This document shows positions 1-8,134 of a stretch of 64,000 nucleotides of DNA, in pieces. A model generated the notes under the pieces. It did no database searches, was not told the DNA's origin, and was given only the letters and a program-made list of their open reading frames with translations. Position 1 is the first letter of the stretch, and each line of letters opens with the position of its first letter. The translations under genes were made by a program, and so were the position numbers. This stretch comes from an uncultured Mycoplasmatota bacterium (GTDB lineage Bacteria > Bacillota_I > Bacilli_A > RF39 > UBA660), in the NCBI GenBank assembly GCA_900548695.1, contig URLC01000005.1, positions 76,287 through 140,286 on the forward strand, in the 5' to 3' direction.

Positions 1-82
1 AATAGCATTTATCGATCAATTCTGCTATCTTCAGAGAGACTAAATAACTATCTTCACTTTCCAACAAGTAATTATGCTTCAT
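1..82 (-). CDS. 5' end of an unidentified gene running off the window, overlapping the alaS stop
   Basis: An open frame starts with ATG at 82, inside the last codons of alaS, and stays open for 27 codons to the window edge. It begins MKHNYLLESEDSYLVSLKIA. Only a weak purine-rich stretch (GAGAAAG) lies upstream, so translation would depend partly on coupling to alaS. The pattern of a short strand followed by a Tyr-Leu helix loosely recalls the start of DNA polymerase III delta subunits, but 27 residues are far too few to name it. The frame could also be chance. Confidence 0.35.
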   Translation of the reverse strand, partial: MKHNYLLESEDSYLVSLKIAELIDKCY

Positions 83-2765
83 TTTTTAACACTTTCTCAA
101 TATGTGTATAAATTTTAGGCAAAAATTCTTTAGTTTTTCCTCCACCTTGAGCAAAAGTTGGACTTCCTCCTCCATTACCTAAAGAAGAAATAGCTGCATC
201 TTTAACAATAAGTCCACTATTAGCATGACAATTACTACGTGATAAGAAATTAACACTACCATCATCTTTTACATTAGCAAAAAACACAAAACCAGTACCC
301 ATCTCTTCTATCATTGCATCTGCAACAGTTTTCAATAAATTAATATCTTTATTACAAACTGTCATTAAAAGACCAAATGTACCATTATAATCTCTAATAC
401 GTTCACGATATATATCTAAATTAGCAAGTACCTGTTGTTCTCTTTTTGTAATATATTTCTTTTCTAAATCTCTTACTTCTTGTTGAATATATTGTAACTC
501 ATTACGATTAAAAATGATATCTTTATAAGATGTTGGTTTACTATTATCAATTTCAACATCAAAATCTAACTTAATCCCCATTTCCTTGGCTTCATCAAGT
601 ATTTCTTTAGCTTTCATTAATAATTTAATCATTTCATCATTATAAGGTTTAATAATATCAAATAAACTATCTTCTATTTTTAATCCAGTTACAGCTTCAA
701 TTCGATATAAATTACTTCCTTTAGATTCATAAGATGAAATTGCAAAACGTAAAATATCCTTAGTATTAGTTGCATGAGTACCACCACAAAGCTCAATAGA
801 TTTACCAATTTTTACAACCCTGACAATATCTCCGTACTTTTCATTAAATAAAGCCATCGCTCCAATTTGCTTTGCCTTATCAATTGGCATTACTTCAGTA
901 GAAATAATAATTTGTTTATTAATCATATCATTAACAAAATTTTCTACCTCTATAATTTTATCATCAGTCATCTTTCCAGAATAAGTAAAATCAAAACGTA
1001 ACTTATCACCATCTACATAGCTTCCAGCTTGACGAATTTGTGATGAAACGCATTGTTGCAAAGCATATTGCAACATATGAACACTAGAATGGTTTGCTTC
1101 TGTTCTCTTACGACGATCTTTATCTAAGATAATTTCACATTCATCATTATAAGAAATATAGCCATCCAACAATTTAACTTTATGAATGTGTTGACCATTA
1201 GGTGCCTTAAATACATCAAGAAGTCTTGCTTTAAAGTTTTTACCAATAATCATACCAGTATCACTAACTTGACCACCAGCTTCAGCATAACAACAAGTTC
1301 TTTTCAATGCAATATAACAATCATGATCAATCTTATCTACAATACTATCTTTAGAAAATATGGCTAAAACATTAGTTTTTAAACGATAAATTCCATATAC
1401 AAATTGACTATTTTCCTTAAAATCTAATAATACTTTCTTTTGACTAGCCATGGCTGATTTATTTTTAGAATTCTTTTTAGCAAGTTCCTTTTGAATATTC
1501 ATATATTTATCAAATTCTTCTTTAGATACTGTAAATCCAAGTTCATTTAAATATTCCAAAGTAAGTTCAAACGGAAAACCATAGGTATCATACAACTTAA
1601 AAGCATCTTCTCCACTAATAGTTCCATCCATAGAGTCATGCACTAATTCTTTTAATCGGCGCTCACCAGCTTCTAAAGTTTTTAAAAATAATTTTTCTTC
1701 TTCCAAAACAAGAGTTTCAACAACAGCCCATTTTTCTGTTAAATAAGGATAAGCATCTTTCATCGTCTCAACTACTTCTGAAACTAATTTATATAAGAAA
1801 GGCCCTTCCAAACCTAAATTCTTACCGAATCTAACACTGCGACGTAATAAACGACGAAGAACATAACCACGACCATTATTATCAAAATAAGCTCCATCCG
1901 CTAGAGCAAAAGTAATTGCCCTAATATGATCTGCAATGATTTTAAACTCTTTTTGACCTTCATAACTAAATCCTACCAACTGTTCAATATGTTTTATAAT
2001 AGGTTGAAATAAATCTGTCTCAAAATTACTATCAACATCTTGAAAAACACAACACCAACGTTCAAGCCCTGCTCCAGTATCTATATTCTTACTAGGAAGT
2101 TCTTTATAAGCAGTACGAGGCACTCCTTCTTTAGCATTAAATTGACTAAATACATTGTTCCAAATTTCTACATAACGTTCCTGTTCTTCATCATTTTTAA
2201 ACTTAGTAAGAGCATCATGATTTAAATCATATTTTTCTCCTCTATCAAAAAAAATCTCAGAATCAGGTCCACAAGGGCCTTCACCAATTTCCCAAAAATT
2301 CTCTTCTAACTTAATAATATGATCTTCCAAAAAACCAACTTCAACCCATTTTTGATAAGCCTCTTGATCATCAGGATAAACTGTCACATATAATAACTCC
2401 TTCGGAATACCAAACCAGTTCTCACCAGTTAATAATTCAAAAGCAAATTCAATAGCTTCACTTTTAAAATAATCTCCAACTGAAAAGTTTCCCATCATTT
2501 CAAAAAATGTTTGATGTCGCTTAGTAATTCCTACATTTTCAATATCATTAGTACGGATACATTTCTGAATATTTACTAACCTTCGGCATTCTGGTACTTC
2601 CCGTCCATCAAAATATTTCTTTAAAGGTGTAACCCCAGCGTTAATCCATAACAGACTATCATCATTAATTGGAATTAATGGTGCACTTTCCACTTTTTTA
2701 TGTCCTTTTTCTTGAAAGAATCGAAACCAAGTATCTCGAATCTCTACATGACTCATATATTTCAT
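72..2765 (-). CDS. alaS: Alanyl-tRNA synthetase
   Basis: Charges tRNA-Ala with alanine in the cytoplasm and hydrolyses mischarged Ser/Gly-tRNA. The 897-residue protein is full length. The class II catalytic core is at about 1-250 (with NIQKCIRTNDIENVG and RHQTFFEMMGNFS), followed by the tRNA-recognition region. The editing domain carries its zinc ligands as HSSVH near residue 558 and CGGTH near residue 660. The C-terminal C-Ala domain ends with a GGGSPTFAQGGG motif near 870. GGAGAG lies 7 bases before the chosen ATG, and the gene starts 3 bases after the preceding kinase stop. It is the last complete gene of the T-box-led operon, so alanine starvation should raise its expression. Confidence 0.98.
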   Translation of the reverse strand: MKYMSHVEIRDTWFRFFQEKGHKKVESAPLIPINDDSLLWINAGVTPLKKYFDGREVPECRRLVNIQKCIRTNDIENVGITKRHQTFFEMMGNFSVGDYFKSEAIEFAFELLTGENWFGIPKELLYVTVYPDDQEAYQKWVEVGFLEDHIIKLEENFWEIGEGPCGPDSEIFFDRGEKYDLNHDALTKFKNDEEQERYVEIWNNVFSQFNAKEGVPRTAYKELPSKNIDTGAGLERWCCVFQDVDSNFETDLFQPIIKHIEQLVGFSYEGQKEFKIIADHIRAITFALADGAYFDNNGRGYVLRRLLRRSVRFGKNLGLEGPFLYKLVSEVVETMKDAYPYLTEKWAVVETLVLEEEKLFLKTLEAGERRLKELVHDSMDGTISGEDAFKLYDTYGFPFELTLEYLNELGFTVSKEEFDKYMNIQKELAKKNSKNKSAMASQKKVLLDFKENSQFVYGIYRLKTNVLAIFSKDSIVDKIDHDCYIALKRTCCYAEAGGQVSDTGMIIGKNFKARLLDVFKAPNGQHIHKVKLLDGYISYNDECEIILDKDRRKRTEANHSSVHMLQYALQQCVSSQIRQAGSYVDGDKLRFDFTYSGKMTDDKIIEVENFVNDMINKQIIISTEVMPIDKAKQIGAMALFNEKYGDIVRVVKIGKSIELCGGTHATNTKDILRFAISSYESKGSNLYRIEAVTGLKIEDSLFDIIKPYNDEMIKLLMKAKEILDEAKEMGIKLDFDVEIDNSKPTSYKDIIFNRNELQYIQQEVRDLEKKYITKREQQVLANLDIYRERIRDYNGTFGLLMTVCNKDINLLKTVADAMIEEMGTGFVFFANVKDDGSVNFLSRSNCHANSGLIVKDAAISSLGNGGGSPTFAQGGGKTKEFLPKIYTHIEKVLKNEA

Positions 2766-2768
2766 TTT

Positions 2769-3332
2769 TTACTCTCCTTCTTGTTTATTAATATCATCTA
2801 AAATTTCTAAAAGTCTGCTCTGATAATCATCTAGACTTCCGTTATTAAATAAATAGTAATCCGCATAGGCAATAGGTCCACCTTTGGCCAAATTTTCAAT
2901 TTCAGTAAGATCACGATAAATAATATCCTCCTGAGCAAATGGCCTATTTTCTCTACTACCAACTCTACTGTATCTCAATTTCTTATCAACAACCACACAA
3001 ATTAGTTTTAAATTAGGAAAACGTTCAATTAAATATTTATATTCATACCAAGAATAAAGTCCATCCAAAACTACATTATTAGTTGTCAAAGCCTGCTTAA
3101 TTTCTGGCTCTAAAAATTTAGCATAACATTCTGGTCCATGTTCTCGTCTTAATTTTTCACGGAACTCTTTTTCACTTTTCCCATCAGCAGTTCGAAAAAC
3201 CCCAGCTTCTTCCATCAGCTTATAGGTAATTCCACCAAAGTATAACTTAGTCCAACCAGACTGTTCCAAATAATCTGTTGCAATGCTTTTACCACTACCG
3301 CTCATTCCTACAATAGCAATTAGTTGATTCAT
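2769..3332 (-). CDS. P-loop nucleotide kinase-like protein, first paralogue next to alaS
   Basis: A 187-residue NMP-kinase/dephospho-CoA-kinase-like protein. A Walker A motif GMSGSGKS sits at residues 9-16, a DGLYSW segment near 93 could be the acceptor-side region, and an RVGSRENRPF stretch looks like a lid. It shares the phrase RFPNLK plus the following hydrophobic strand with the protein encoded immediately upstream, so the two look like tandem paralogues. Its ATG overlaps the stop of that gene by 4 bases and alaS follows after 3 bases, so all three are translated from one T-box-controlled message. The substrate cannot be read from the sequence. A true coaE is possible, but several CoaE features are absent. 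Confidence 0.75.
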   Translation of the reverse strand: MNQLIAIVGMSGSGKSIATDYLEQSGWTKLYFGGITYKLMEEAGVFRTADGKSEKEFREKLRREHGPECYAKFLEPEIKQALTTNNVVLDGLYSWYEYKYLIERFPNLKLICVVVDKKLRYSRVGSRENRPFAQEDIIYRDLTEIENLAKGGPIAYADYYLFNNGSLDDYQSRLLEILDDINKQEGE

Positions 3333-3883
3333 ATAATCTCACCTTCCCTTGCTTCTTCTACACCAATAATTTTATCAGCCTCCGAATACAATCTTTCTTT
3401 AGATGTATTTCTCACTATATAATCATAATCTTTATATTGCTCCATTTCTGTTTCTGTTATATGACTCTTTTCACGATCAGTTAATTCATTATCATAATTT
3501 TCTCTAATAATATGAACAATCTTTAAATTAGGAAACCTCCTCTTTAACTCCTCAAATTCTGCTATAAGTCTACCATCAGCAATAATAAAAACATCAAAAA
3601 AATTTTTCAAAATATCGATGTCTTCACAAAGACGATCTATTAAGAAATATTTCTTACCAAGTTTTTGTTGAATAACTTCAATACCCATCTCTTGTAAAAA
3701 CTCCCTAGGTTTATCTGCCATATTGCCATTCCAACTAAAATAGTTCTTAGCATATTCATAAAGTGGTGTAGTAATATGCAAAATACACGCATTACGCCCT
3801 GCAAAATCATATCGTGATTTCATATATTTACCCATCAAGTCTTTACCGCTCCCTGCTTTTCCTGCTAATAAAAATATCTTCAT
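3329..3883 (-). CDS. P-loop nucleotide kinase-like protein, second paralogue, first gene after the T-box
   Basis: A 184-residue small-molecule kinase fold with Walker A GKAGSGKD at residues 8-15 and a likely acidic/catalytic strand FIIADGR near 100. The RFPNLKIV strand resembles its downstream paralogue. The family appears related to deoxynucleotide monophosphate kinases or phosphomevalonate-type kinases; no substrate motif is decisive. An excellent AAGGAGG lies 4 bases before the ATG, directly downstream of the T-box terminator. Being first in the alaS operon, it is predicted to be induced when uncharged tRNA-Ala accumulates, which is unexpected for a nucleotide kinase. Confidence 0.75.
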   Translation of the reverse strand: MKIFLLAGKAGSGKDLMGKYMKSRYDFAGRNACILHITTPLYEYAKNYFSWNGNMADKPREFLQEMGIEVIQQKLGKKYFLIDRLCEDIDILKNFFDVFIIADGRLIAEFEELKRRFPNLKIVHIIRENYDNELTDREKSHITETEMEQYKDYDYIVRNTSKERLYSEADKIIGVEEAREGEII

Positions 3884-3900
3884 ATATCCTCCTTAAAACG

Positions 3901-4079
3901 AATAAAAGACCAATAATTAGGAGGACAAATGTCCGGTACCATCCTAACTTGGTCTTAATTAAATATAACGGCACGGCCGATAAAGCTCATAAAGGAGCTT
4001 CTTAAAGATAGTCGCTTCGTTTTCACCAACCACGAATTCTCTAAATCAAACTATACTTTAATACTTATCTTTATTCAAC
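3901..4079 (-). promoter_or_regulatory. T-box riboswitch (predicted tRNA-Ala sensor)
   Basis: On the minus strand the leader shows a basal helix AAAGATA/TATCTTT, an AGAGAA (GA motif) and an apical hairpin TTCGT/ACGAA whose loop GGTTGGTGAAA fits the Stem I distal loop. Further on are two small hairpins (AAGCTC/GAGCTT and CGGC/GCCG) and an antiterminator TTAGGA-TGGTACC-GGAC/GTCC-TCCTAA with the canonical T-box bulge. The bulge starts UGGU, complementary to ACCA of a tRNA with discriminator A, as in tRNA-Ala. A candidate specifier is GCG (Ala) followed by A at 4015-4012. A longer AAGACCAA/TTGGTCTT helix followed by TTTTATT forms the terminator. Gene context (alaS) supports alanine; the specifier assignment is inference. 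Confidence 0.88.
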
Positions 4080-4087
4080 GCTTTATA

Positions 4088-4093
4088 ATTATA
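4088..4093 (-). promoter_or_regulatory. Candidate -10 box for the T-box/alaS operon
   Basis: A TATAAT hexamer overlaps the stop codon of the upstream permease gene, about 10 bases before the first T-box helix. No good -35 hexamer is visible at 16-18 bases, so this is a modest call. It would make the T-box leader its own transcript start. Confidence 0.45.
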
Positions 4094-5240
4094 ATTCTTC
4101 TTTGATTCTTCCTACTACATCCAATTTCTCATTAATGAAAGTAAGAATAATTTTTCCTGCTGCAATAACAGGAGTTGCAACAATCATACCTATAATACCA
4201 AAGAAATGTTGGAAAATCAATAGTCCAAGCATAATTGTTACTGGATGTAATTTCATTGTATGTCCCATAATAAGTGGTTGATAGAAATTGTTTTCTAAAA
4301 GTTGTACTACAATAATAGAAATAACACAACAAATACCAACGATTGGTGACATAGCAAAACCAACTAATACAATTGGAATCGCTCCGATATACGGACCAAA
4401 ATAAGGAATAATATCAGTAAGAGCACAAAAAAAGGCAAACACTAAAGGAGCTTGAATCCCACTCAAGGTAAGTCCAATTCCTTGTGTAATAAATACCAAA
4501 GCCATTACTAGTAATAACCCTTGTACATAGCTTCTCAAAGAATCATTTAATCTTACAATAAGTTCCGTCGCATTTTTTCTAAATCTTTTTGGAAGAATCG
4601 ATATAAACCCACGATTTAGTTTGTCAAAATCAAATAACATATAAAAACCAATCATAAGTCCTAAAAAGAAAGAAATACCACCACTAATAATAGAAGAAGC
4701 TACTCCAATTGCCATATCTGGAATCTTAGTAGATAAGCCAACTCCAAAATTCTCAATAGTATGATATAGCTGATTTTTAATATCTGTAAAATCATAATCA
4801 AATGTATGACTTAAATTAATAACCAAATTATTAATAAATTCCTTAAAATCTTGTACTAACGAAGGAATACTTCCAATAAATTCACGAATTTGACTACCCA
4901 TAGTTGGTACCACTAATGCAATAATCAAAATTAATAAAGCAATAAATAACAAATATACCAAAATGCAAGCTAAAATTCTAGGAATTTTCTTACCTTGTAA
5001 CCACTTAACTAAAGGATCTAAAAGCCATGCAATAATAATTCCAATAAAAATCGGAGAAATAACAAGTAAAAATTCCCCAACAAACTGTAAGGCATGCCAC
5101 TCTTTCACCAAATATGTACCAAGTAAAACCAATGCTATAATAGCCATAATATAACCAATATGAATCAGCTTTTTACCCGTAAACAAAATATCATTTAAAC
5201 TACTATAATCTATTTCTTTATCCTTTTTTTTACGAAACAT
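4089..5240 (-). CDS. AI-2E/YrrI family polytopic membrane protein
   Basis: A 383-residue integral membrane protein of the UPF0118/AI-2E exporter-like family. There is a paired hydrophobic N-terminus (about 30-85), a helical extramembrane region with several Asn/Phe-rich amphipathic stretches (about 110-165), then four to five strongly hydrophobic helices to about 370 including a characteristic TDIIPYFGPYIGAIP segment. Family members export small molecules or act as Na+/H+ antiporters; this one's substrate is unknown. GAGAGGG precedes the ATG. In Bacillus subtilis yrrI lies beside alaS, and the same neighbourhood is kept here, supporting a YrrI-type orthologue. Confidence 0.9.
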   Translation of the reverse strand: MFRKKKDKEIDYSSLNDILFTGKKLIHIGYIMAIIALVLLGTYLVKEWHALQFVGEFLLVISPIFIGIIIAWLLDPLVKWLQGKKIPRILACILVYLLFIALLILIIALVVPTMGSQIREFIGSIPSLVQDFKEFINNLVINLSHTFDYDFTDIKNQLYHTIENFGVGLSTKIPDMAIGVASSIISGGISFFLGLMIGFYMLFDFDKLNRGFISILPKRFRKNATELIVRLNDSLRSYVQGLLLVMALVFITQGIGLTLSGIQAPLVFAFFCALTDIIPYFGPYIGAIPIVLVGFAMSPIVGICCVISIIVVQLLENNFYQPLIMGHTMKLHPVTIMLGLLIFQHFFGIIGMIVATPVIAAGKIILTFINEKLDVVGRIKEEL

Positions 5241-5327
5241 AAATCAACCCTCTCACTATATTTTAATACTAATAATAGTATATCATAACTAAACAAAAAT
5301 AAAAATGAAAAAACTAAATAAATTTGC

Positions 5328-5333
5328 TATAAT
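5328..5333 (+). promoter_or_regulatory. Extended -10 promoter of yigZ
   Basis: TGCTATAAT (extended -10, TATAAT at 5328-5333) lies about 17 bases before the preferred yigZ ATG at 5350. It would put the transcript start near 5340, so an upstream in-frame ATG at 5305 cannot be the real start. No clear -35 is seen. Confidence 0.7.
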
Positions 5334-5349
5334 AAAAGCGGTGAATGAC

Positions 5350-5925
5350 ATGTATACAATTGCAAAAAATGAAAAAAACGAATTAATCATTAAAAACTCT
5401 AGATTTATTACTTTATTAATAAAAATCACAAATAAAGATGAAGTCGATAATTATCTAAAAGAAATTAAAAAAAATTACCCTAAAGCAACACACTACTGCT
5501 ATGCATATAAACTAAAGAATCAAATAAAAAAAGCTAGTGATGATAAAGAACCAAGTGGTACTGCTGGTATGCCAATGCTAAATATTTTGGATAAAGAAAA
5601 TATAACTAATGTTTTAGCAGTCACCATTCGTTATTTTGGTGGTATTAAATTAGGTGCTGGTGGTCTAATTAGAGCCTATGCCAAATCGGTAAAAGAAGCT
5701 TTAGATATATCTCAAAAAATTGAATTAATAACTGCCTATATTGGCACGATAACTTTCCCATACTCTAAAGAAAATGAAATCATCTACCAGTTAACTAACA
5801 AAAACATTTTAGAAAAAAGCTATTTAGAAAATATTACTTATAAAGTAATATTACCAAAAGATCATCCCTTGATATTAGATAAAAAAGTAAACATTTTAAC
5901 TGAAAGCTATATAGAAAAAGATTAG
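5350..5925 (+). CDS. yigZ: YigZ/IMPACT (UPF0029) family protein
   Basis: A 191-residue cytoplasmic protein of the YigZ/IMPACT family. The conserved blocks are present: the substrate-facing segment ATHYCYAY, the ASDDKEPSGTAGMPML loop, and RYFGGIKLGAGGLIRAY, which ends the UPF0029 domain at about residue 110. A smaller C-terminal ferredoxin-like domain (DUF1949 type) follows. Bacterial members are implicated in translation-related control, but no reaction is established. The ATG at 5350 is preferred over 5305 because the only good -10 box lies between them. It is one of the few plus-strand genes and is divergent from the permease. Confidence 0.92.
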   Translation: MYTIAKNEKNELIIKNSRFITLLIKITNKDEVDNYLKEIKKNYPKATHYCYAYKLKNQIKKASDDKEPSGTAGMPMLNILDKENITNVLAVTIRYFGGIKLGAGGLIRAYAKSVKEALDISQKIELITAYIGTITFPYSKENEIIYQLTNKNILEKSYLENITYKVILPKDHPLILDKKVNILTESYIEKD

Positions 5926-5944
5926 AAGCAAATTCTAATCTTTT
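5916..5944. terminator. Bidirectional terminator between yigZ and tdk
   Basis: A perfect 8-bp stem GATTAGAA/TTCTAATC with loop GCAAA is flanked by an A-run on the left and a T-run on the right. It overlaps the stop codons of both convergent genes. Confidence 0.9.
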
Positions 5945-6515
5945 ATAATCTTCCACTTTCTTTTAATTTCTTATATTGAATTAATTTCCGATAATAACAG
6001 GTTGGACACAAAGCTTCATAGCTAACGTTTTGTTCTTTTAAAATCTTATCACCACAAAACGTTGTTTTCCCATTTTCTTTTCTAACACTAAATAACGCTT
6101 TTCTACCACAAGAACAATAAGTCGGCACTTCTTCAATAACTTGAGCTAATTCCAACAATCTTCTAGCTCCGGAAAAACCACTAGTTCTAAAATCTGTTCT
6201 AAGGCCAAAACAAATAACAGCGATATCCAAATTAACAACAACTTGTAATAACTGATCAATTTGTATCTCATTAAGTAAATGAGCATCATCGATTACTAAT
6301 AATCGTACCTTAGAAAACTGTTTTTTTATTGTTAAAAATATATTTTCATCTTTTCCTACCAAATAGTCATACAAAGCAATATCACTACCATGTGTAATGG
6401 TTGGAGCCATCAGCAAAGTAGAAAACCGATACTTTAAAAGTCTCTTCTTCAAAAACATTGCTCGCATGCTCTTACCAGCTTGAACTGTACTATATATAAA
6501 TCCTAACCGACACAT
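5943..6515 (-). CDS. tdk: Thymidine kinase (type II, zinc-ribbon)
   Basis: Phosphorylates thymidine to dTMP in the salvage pathway. The 190-residue length fits the family. The P-loop is divergent, STVQAGKS at about 9-16, instead of the usual GPMFSGKS. Still present are the Walker B-like VIDDAH (usually IDEAQ), the FGLRTDFR signature near 104, and the lasso/zinc region with CSCGRKA and CPTCYY. The ATG has only a distant GGGAG (12 bases). A 13-codon upstream frame with a better ribosome site ends 1 base before it, suggesting coupled translation. The gene sits alone between a bidirectional terminator and sigE. The altered P-loop warrants caution on activity. Confidence 0.9.
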   Translation of the reverse strand: MCRLGFIYSTVQAGKSMRAMFLKKRLLKYRFSTLLMAPTITHGSDIALYDYLVGKDENIFLTIKKQFSKVRLLVIDDAHLLNEIQIDQLLQVVVNLDIAVICFGLRTDFRTSGFSGARRLLELAQVIEEVPTYCSCGRKALFSVRKENGKTTFCGDKILKEQNVSYEALCPTCYYRKLIQYKKLKESGRL

Positions 6516-6589
6516 ATTAAAAATAAGCTCCCAAATATTGAATGTTTATATTTATCACGTTTACTCTCACCTTATCTTTATCTACTTAA

Positions 6590-6618
6590 AGTATAGCATA
6601 AAGAAAAATCGATGTAAA
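6590..6618 (-). promoter_or_regulatory. Sigma-A type promoter of tdk
   Basis: TTTACA (6613-6618) and TATACT (6590-6595, with TGC extension) are separated by 17 bases. The predicted leader of about 70 bases contains AAGGTGAGAG and a short GTG-initiated frame. Confidence 0.75.
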
Positions 6619-6625
6619 CGAATAT

Positions 6626-7318
6626 CTAAAAATTACTGACAACAGCCCTAAGCCTTTTAATCACTTTCTTTTCAATTCTAGAAATATAAGACTGTGAAAT
6701 ACCAAGCCGCTCCGCTACTTCTTTTTGTGTAAGTTCATCCTCTCCTAAAAGTCCATATCTTAAAACAATAATATCTCTATCTCTTGGTTTTAATTTTAAG
6801 ACTTCTTCCAACATGACTCTCTTATCATTTTCTTCCTCTATTTCTCTAGTAACTATATCAGCATCAGTTCCCAAGACATCCTCCAAATGTAATTCATTAC
6901 CCTCACCATCAAAAGAAAGTGAAGCATCAATACTAACTTCTGTTTTAGTTTTTTTATTCTTTCTAAGATGCATTAAAATTTCATTATCAATACACCGAGA
7001 AGCATAAGTTGCTAATTTTATATTTTTACCACTTTGAAAGGTTTGAATTCCCTTAATTAAACCAATCGTTCCAATACTAACTAAATCTTCTAAATCAACG
7101 CCTGTATTTTCATACTTTTTAGCTAAAAAAACAACCAATCTTAAATTATGTTCAATTAACTTATCTTTCGCTTCCATATCGCCAAGTTGCATCTTTTCTA
7201 TTAAAATTTCTTCCATCTCCTTGGATAAAGGTTCGGGAAGCATATCAGTAGCCCCTACATAAAAAACACTATAAACCCGTGAAAACAATTGTTTAAACCA
7301 TAAAATAATTTTTTTCAT
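6626..7318 (-). CDS. sigE: Sporulation mother-cell sigma factor sigma-E (pro-form)
   Basis: A 230-residue sigma-70 family factor that in spore formers directs early mother-cell transcription. The N-terminal amphipathic pro-sequence (about 1-27) leads to FYVGATDMLPEPLS, matching the B. subtilis SigE processing region YYIGGSEALPPPLS. Region 2 follows with NLRLVVFLAKKYENTG, DLVSIGTIGLIKG and LATYASRCIDNEILM. Region 4 has RDRDIIVLRYGL and the HTH TQKEVAERLGISQSYISRIEKK. It overlaps spoIIGA by 4 bases, the expected protease partner. No sigG follows, unlike B. subtilis. Presence implies the organism sporulates or recently did. Confidence 0.95.
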   Translation of the reverse strand: MKKIILWFKQLFSRVYSVFYVGATDMLPEPLSKEMEEILIEKMQLGDMEAKDKLIEHNLRLVVFLAKKYENTGVDLEDLVSIGTIGLIKGIQTFQSGKNIKLATYASRCIDNEILMHLRKNKKTKTEVSIDASLSFDGEGNELHLEDVLGTDADIVTREIEEENDKRVMLEEVLKLKPRDRDIIVLRYGLLGEDELTQKEVAERLGISQSYISRIEKKVIKRLRAVVSNF

Positions 7319-8085
7319 AAATCCTCCTTAAATTGATTAGGTAATATACAATCAACGCCCCCTAATAAAAACTCTGTTTTACTTTTCCCTACTAGACACT
7401 TAGAAAAAATATGATCATCAACAATAACTCTATCCACTTTAGCACAAGGAATAATGCCTTCTGTATTTAAAGCTTTATATGGTACATAAAAATATTTAGA
7501 AAACATAATAGGAACATTAGAACTAAGTAAAATTATCGACTTACCAGTATAAGGATCTTTTAACTGATTTCCAGTATCAAGCATTCCCTTTAAATGATAA
7601 ACTTTCTCATTAAAATAAATCTCAACAGAATGAATAACTGAATTAATAGCCTTAGTTTTTTTATACTCTTTCACATAAAAATATAAAAATAATGGTGCAA
7701 GTAATAATAAGGCTAAAAGATTAAGCCCAAGTCCATGATTGAAAAAGATAACGCCTTGATTTTTATAAGTAAAACTAATATCAAATAAATATAAGAATCC
7801 TCCCAAAATCATACTAATTAAATAAAAATATAAAAAATCAGTCAAAAAATTCTTTTTCCCAAAAGTAACTAAAATAATTAAAATACTAATTAAAACTTTA
7901 ACTACAAATAACCAAAAACTAGAAAGCGATAGAAATAAAAGAAAAATAGATCCACTAGCAACAACACTACCTAATACTATTCTCCAAAAAGGAGTTACTT
8001 CTTTAACAACCAACTTAGTAGTAAGTAAAATCAAAAAATCAAAAAACAAATTAATGAAAAAGACTAAATCCAAATATACTTTCAT
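7315..8085 (-). CDS. spoIIGA: Sigma-E processing aspartic protease SpoIIGA
   Basis: Membrane protease that cleaves the sigma-E pro-sequence in the mother cell. Five or so hydrophobic helices fill residues 1-150, beginning MKVYLDLVFFINLFFDFLIL, as in known SpoIIGA proteins. The cytoplasmic domain has the aspartyl-protease motif GMLDTGNQLKDP near residue 173 and a further conserved stretch GIIPCAKVD. The ATG at 8085 is chosen because GGTGATAGGG lies just upstream and the start aligns with B. subtilis; an in-frame GTG at 8097 is less likely. sigE overlaps the 3' end by 4 bases. Confidence 0.93.
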   Translation of the reverse strand: MKVYLDLVFFINLFFDFLILLTTKLVVKEVTPFWRIVLGSVVASGSIFLLFLSLSSFWLFVVKVLISILIILVTFGKKNFLTDFLYFYLISMILGGFLYLFDISFTYKNQGVIFFNHGLGLNLLALLLLAPLFLYFYVKEYKKTKAINSVIHSVEIYFNEKVYHLKGMLDTGNQLKDPYTGKSIILLSSNVPIMFSKYFYVPYKALNTEGIIPCAKVDRVIVDDHIFSKCLVGKSKTEFLLGGVDCILPNQFKEDL

Positions 8086-8101
8086 CCCTATCACCACTAT
8101 T

Positions 8102-8134
8102 AGTATAAAAAAAAGAAATGACTAAACTTGTCAT
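8102..8134 (-). promoter_or_regulatory. Candidate long-spacer promoter of spoIIGA
   Basis: ATGACA (8129-8134) and TATACT (8102-8107) are separated by 21 bases. B. subtilis spoIIG has an unusually long spacer and needs Spo0A, so the arrangement is suggestive. The -35 lies inside the terminator hairpin of the preceding gene, so the match could be accidental. Confidence 0.35.

Noticed and set aside
3814..4005. Plus-strand frame over the T-box leader
   Set aside because: The sequence is better explained as a structured minus-strand RNA with T-box bulge and terminator.
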